Shown one piece after another: positions 61,835-64,000 of a stretch of 64,000 nt of DNA. The DNA is from Prorocentrum cordatum (lineage: Eukaryota; Sar; Dinophyceae; Prorocentrales; Prorocentraceae). The notes below the pieces were generated by a model. It ran no database searches, had not been told where the DNA came from, and was given only the letters and a program-made list of their open reading frames with translations. Position 1 is the stretch's first letter. Every line of letters begins with the position of its first letter. The stretch is taken from the NCBI GenBank assembly GCA_963575745.1, contig CAUYUJ010020148.1, positions 1-64,000 on the forward strand. Direction: 5' to 3'. The position numbers and the translations under genes are program-made.

Positions 61835-62280
61835 TAGGAGATGGAGGTGTGGGAGGAGGAGGAGGAGGAGGAGGAGGAGGAGGAGGAGGAGGAGGAGGAG
61901 GAGGAGGAAATGGAGGGCCGATTGCTGGGCGTTTCGGCATGGCGTCCCTAGACCTCTTCGCGCCGCGGAATCAAGCGCCACGGGAGGTTTCTGTCACTTT
62001 TTGGCGTCCGTGGAATCCTCACGGGGCCCCCCGGGCTGTCAAAAAACAGCTCAGGATGGGAAGCCCGTCCCTGGGAATGGGTCCCGATCTCTGGGAAGCC
62101 ACGTCGTGAAGAAGTCACGACGCCGGACGCCTGGGTGTGGCCGTTCTCGGGCCCTGGGCCCATCAAACGGCGGCTTGCGGTACACAACTGGTCCTCTGGC
62201 GCCGCCAAGGGGGGTCCCGCGCCGACCCATGACATCCGCGCGGGCCTCTGCAAATCCATGTGTTTGCATGTTTGTTTTGT
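61835..62280 (-). repeat. duplicated segment B (GGA tract plus dispersed family)
   Basis: Counterpart of 60650-61088. It lies upstream of the SL-tagged gene, so the two copies bracket the first exon. Confidence 0.9.
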
Positions 62281-62378
62281 ATCTGCGTTGCCTCTGGGGA
62301 GCCACGTTGAGAAAACAGCGCGACGCCGGATGCAGCGCGGAGGCGGCCGACAGTGCGGCCTGCAGGGGCTCGTTTTTT

Positions 62379-62729
62379 CTATCGGTCTGGGTCAGGGGCT
62401 GCGGCCCGCAGGGGAAGGAATTTTGGATTTGCTGGGCATTTCTTCCCTCGGCGCACGGTCGGGTCGACTCCAACTGTGAGGTGCCGAGGGTTGGCGTCCA
62501 GCAAGCTGGACACTGTGCTCTGAGATTCCATCGGCATCTGCGATTCGATGCCTGGGCCCTTCGAACATCGGCCGTCAGTCTGTCCGGGAGCGCGTTCCGA
62601 CCAGGGCTCCGAAGCGGATCCAGGCCGTGGCGACGAGGGCCCCCCCCGAGTGTCAGCATCGCGGCGTTTGCAGTCGGTGTCGGTGCAAGCGTGCGCCGCC
62701 GCGGGCGGGGACGGACACGGCCCTGCCAC
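62379..62729 (-). CDS. C-terminal piece of an upstream gene (partial)
   Basis: Open frame to a TAG at 62379 with protein-like composition: ACTDTDCKRRDADTRGG, IESQMPMESQSTVSSLLDA, PRHLTVGVDPTVRRGKK and FLPLRAAAPDPDR. A GGCAG acceptor-like site lies near 62728; no ATG-with-SL context is seen, so it would be a last exon. Codon bias is moderate. Its end ~900 bp before the SL relic at 61469 is as expected for consecutive genes on one strand. Family not recognised. Confidence 0.4.
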   Translation of the reverse strand: MAGPCPSPPAAAHACTDTDCKRRDADTRGGPSSPRPGSASEPWSERAPGQTDGRCSKGPGIESQMPMESQSTVSSLLDANPRHLTVGVDPTVRRGKKCPANPKFLPLRAAAPDPDR

Positions 62730-62799
62730 TCTGAAGTGGCCCCAGATGGTTCGGAAGGGGGCGTCGCGTCACGGGTTCCGCTGATGATCGTTCGGTGGC

Positions 62800-63130
62800 A
62801 AGCCCAGTGGGAAGGTGAGATGGGGCAGGCCTTCCGAGAAGGCGGCGGGGCTTCTTATAGAAGCCCTTCCGGCCTGCTGGGAAGTTTTTCTGCGTCTTCG
62901 GAGGAGGCGCGGAACACTTCTCAGAAGGCCAGAGGCCTTCCGAGCCTTCTGAAAAGGCCCGCCCCTTCCCACTTCCCCCCCCCTGGCGCGCCGCCGAATC
63001 GTGGTCGAGGTAGAGTAGAAGAGGAAAGAGCGGCATAAGCATAAACTTTCGGAGATCCGGCAAGACTCCTTGGATCTGCGCTGGACCCCCCTCCCTGGCG
63101 CGCGGAGCCAAGAACTCCGCGCAGAGCTCC
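62800..63130 (+). mobile_element. CTTCTGAGAAGGCC foldback element and dispersed family 5' fragment
   Basis: 62810-62985 shows GCCTTCCGAGAAGGCGGCGG and the inverted CTTCTGAAAAGGCCCGCCCC. 63033-63125 holds GCATAAGCATAAACTTTCGG, CTCCTTGGATCTGCGCTGG and CCTGGCGCGCGGAGC. Confidence 0.75.
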
Positions 63131-63550
63131 GTCAACTTATGTTTAATAACAACTATTCTGCGCCAGCATCCGGTAGAGCATGCGGGATGGGATCATGAAA
63201 CTCAGCAGTGTATACACTACCACGCGTAGTGTACGCATACACATGTGCCAACATATGGGGATTTTCACGTATGCGTTACATCTGCATGAATTCTGGTTAA
63301 CTTCATACTGATAAAGGTAGTGTGTGTGTGTGCTCATGTATGTGTATGTAGCAAACTATGATACCACTTTACGTATGTGCGACACGTCATACGTACGCGT
63401 GTGAGCATGCAGGTTTGCACACTCGCATGCAATACGTACAGGTACACACATGCACACTCATTTATTTTTTACATATACATACACACATACATATACAGTT
63501 ATGCAATGTATATATATACAAACAAATATATGAATAAATCTAGCGCGCGC
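63131..63550. repeat. AT-rich stretch with GT/CA and TA repeats
   Basis: GTGTGTGTG at 63320 and CATACACACATACATATAC at 63475. No gene recognised. Confidence 0.7.
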
Positions 63551-63574
63551 GAGCGTGCGTGCAGACTTTCTTCC

Positions 63575-63850
63575 CTGGAGACGCCCTCCCGAAGCAGCTC
63601 AGCTCCCAAGACGCTCTCCCGAGACCCCCCCCCCCCAAGACGCCATCCCAAGACCCCCCCCCCCCCAGACGCCCTTCCGAGACTGCCCCCCGAGACGCCC
63701 TCCCGAGACTGCCCCCCAAGACGCCCTCCCTGTAGAAACATCCCCCAAGACGCCCTCACGAGACACCACCCCGAGACGCCCTCCCAAGACGCCCTCCCGA
63801 GACCCGTCCCCCAGGACGCACCCCAAAGACGAGCGGCGGAGAGGCGTCGA
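63575..63850 (+). repeat. CCCAAGACGCCCTCCCGAGAC array
   Basis: About a dozen ~17-bp units (CAAGACGCCCTCCCGAGAC), related in style to the CCAAGAGGCCCC elements but without their core. Confidence 0.75.
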
Positions 63851-64000
63851 GGCGTCTCCCAACTGGGGAGATCACGGCCCCCCCCCGCCCGCCTGCATGG
63901 AGTCCTTTCTCCCCCGATTGGGCCGAGCTCTTTAGAGGGCAGAAAATCCACCCCGATAATAACCACCCCGACATGCGAGGCCTTTAGTAAACGCGCCCAA

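Noticed and set aside
1-64000. tRNA, rRNA and snRNA genes
   Set aside because: No B-box-like GGTTCGANTCC with a matching cloverleaf, and no rRNA landmark, was found by eye; a tRNAscan/Infernal run would be decisive.

Overview
This window reads as nuclear DNA of a core dinoflagellate; genus and species cannot be told from the sequence. Four copies of the 22-nt dinoflagellate spliced leader (DinoSL) are embedded in it as genomic relics (1134-1155, 40963-40984, 42425-42446, 43890-43911), and a fifth, decayed one lies at 61448-61469. All five read on the minus strand. Every coding piece I can support is also on the minus strand, as in dinoflagellate unidirectional gene blocks. Introns are kilobases long, most donors are GC rather than GT, and exons have G/C-ending codons.

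The main gene is a formin. Its FH2 domain (actin nucleation and elongation) is cut into small exons read from right to left: 55898-55840, 46137-46037, 44287-44215, 37004-36922, 28970-28896, 22577-22462, 19296-19211, 14954-14878 and 14334-14255. From 44287 to 14878 every splice phase fits, and the joined reading follows the FH2 consensus with nearly standard spacing, including the signature GNKLNDGTARGGASGF. The 3' end of the gene is not found. Further right, exons at 61322-61089, 59031-58855 and 57670-57599 start with a signal-peptide-like N-terminus behind the decayed SL relic; they are either a separate gene or the 5' end of the same unit. An open C-terminal piece (62379-62729) probably ends the next gene upstream.

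Inside the 7.2-kb formin intron (37005-44214) sits a same-strand tandem array of three related genes (39.6-43.85 kb). Each has its own SL relic, and the 3' end of each carries a seven-A tract. The array is bracketed by a 12-bp direct repeat that is also the end of a MITE-like element, so it looks like a retroposed mRNA that later expanded. Another SL-tagged retrogene, frameshifted, runs off the left edge (1-978).

The rest is repeats. Several families recur: a ~300-bp dispersed element in about 20 copies; composite elements built from short tandem repeats plus conserved cores; small foldback elements; GGC-array elements; a 77-bp minisatellite (46.86-48.76 kb) related in inverted orientation to a 91-bp array (37.6-38.5 kb); a 10-bp periodic array (54.64-55.52 kb); a 1.2-kb degenerate GGGYTTAA tract (17.06-18.28 kb); and long purine tracts. 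Most long open frames in the window are by-products of these repeats.

Layout: 0-1.2 kb retrogene; 1.2-14.2 kb repeats with the unresolved formin 3' part; 14.2-46.1 kb formin FH2 exons with repeat-filled introns and the nested array; 46.1-55.8 kb satellites and composite elements plus a broken Cys-rich reading frame; 55.8-61.5 kb 5' exons; 61.5-64 kb duplicated repeats and the tail of an upstream gene.
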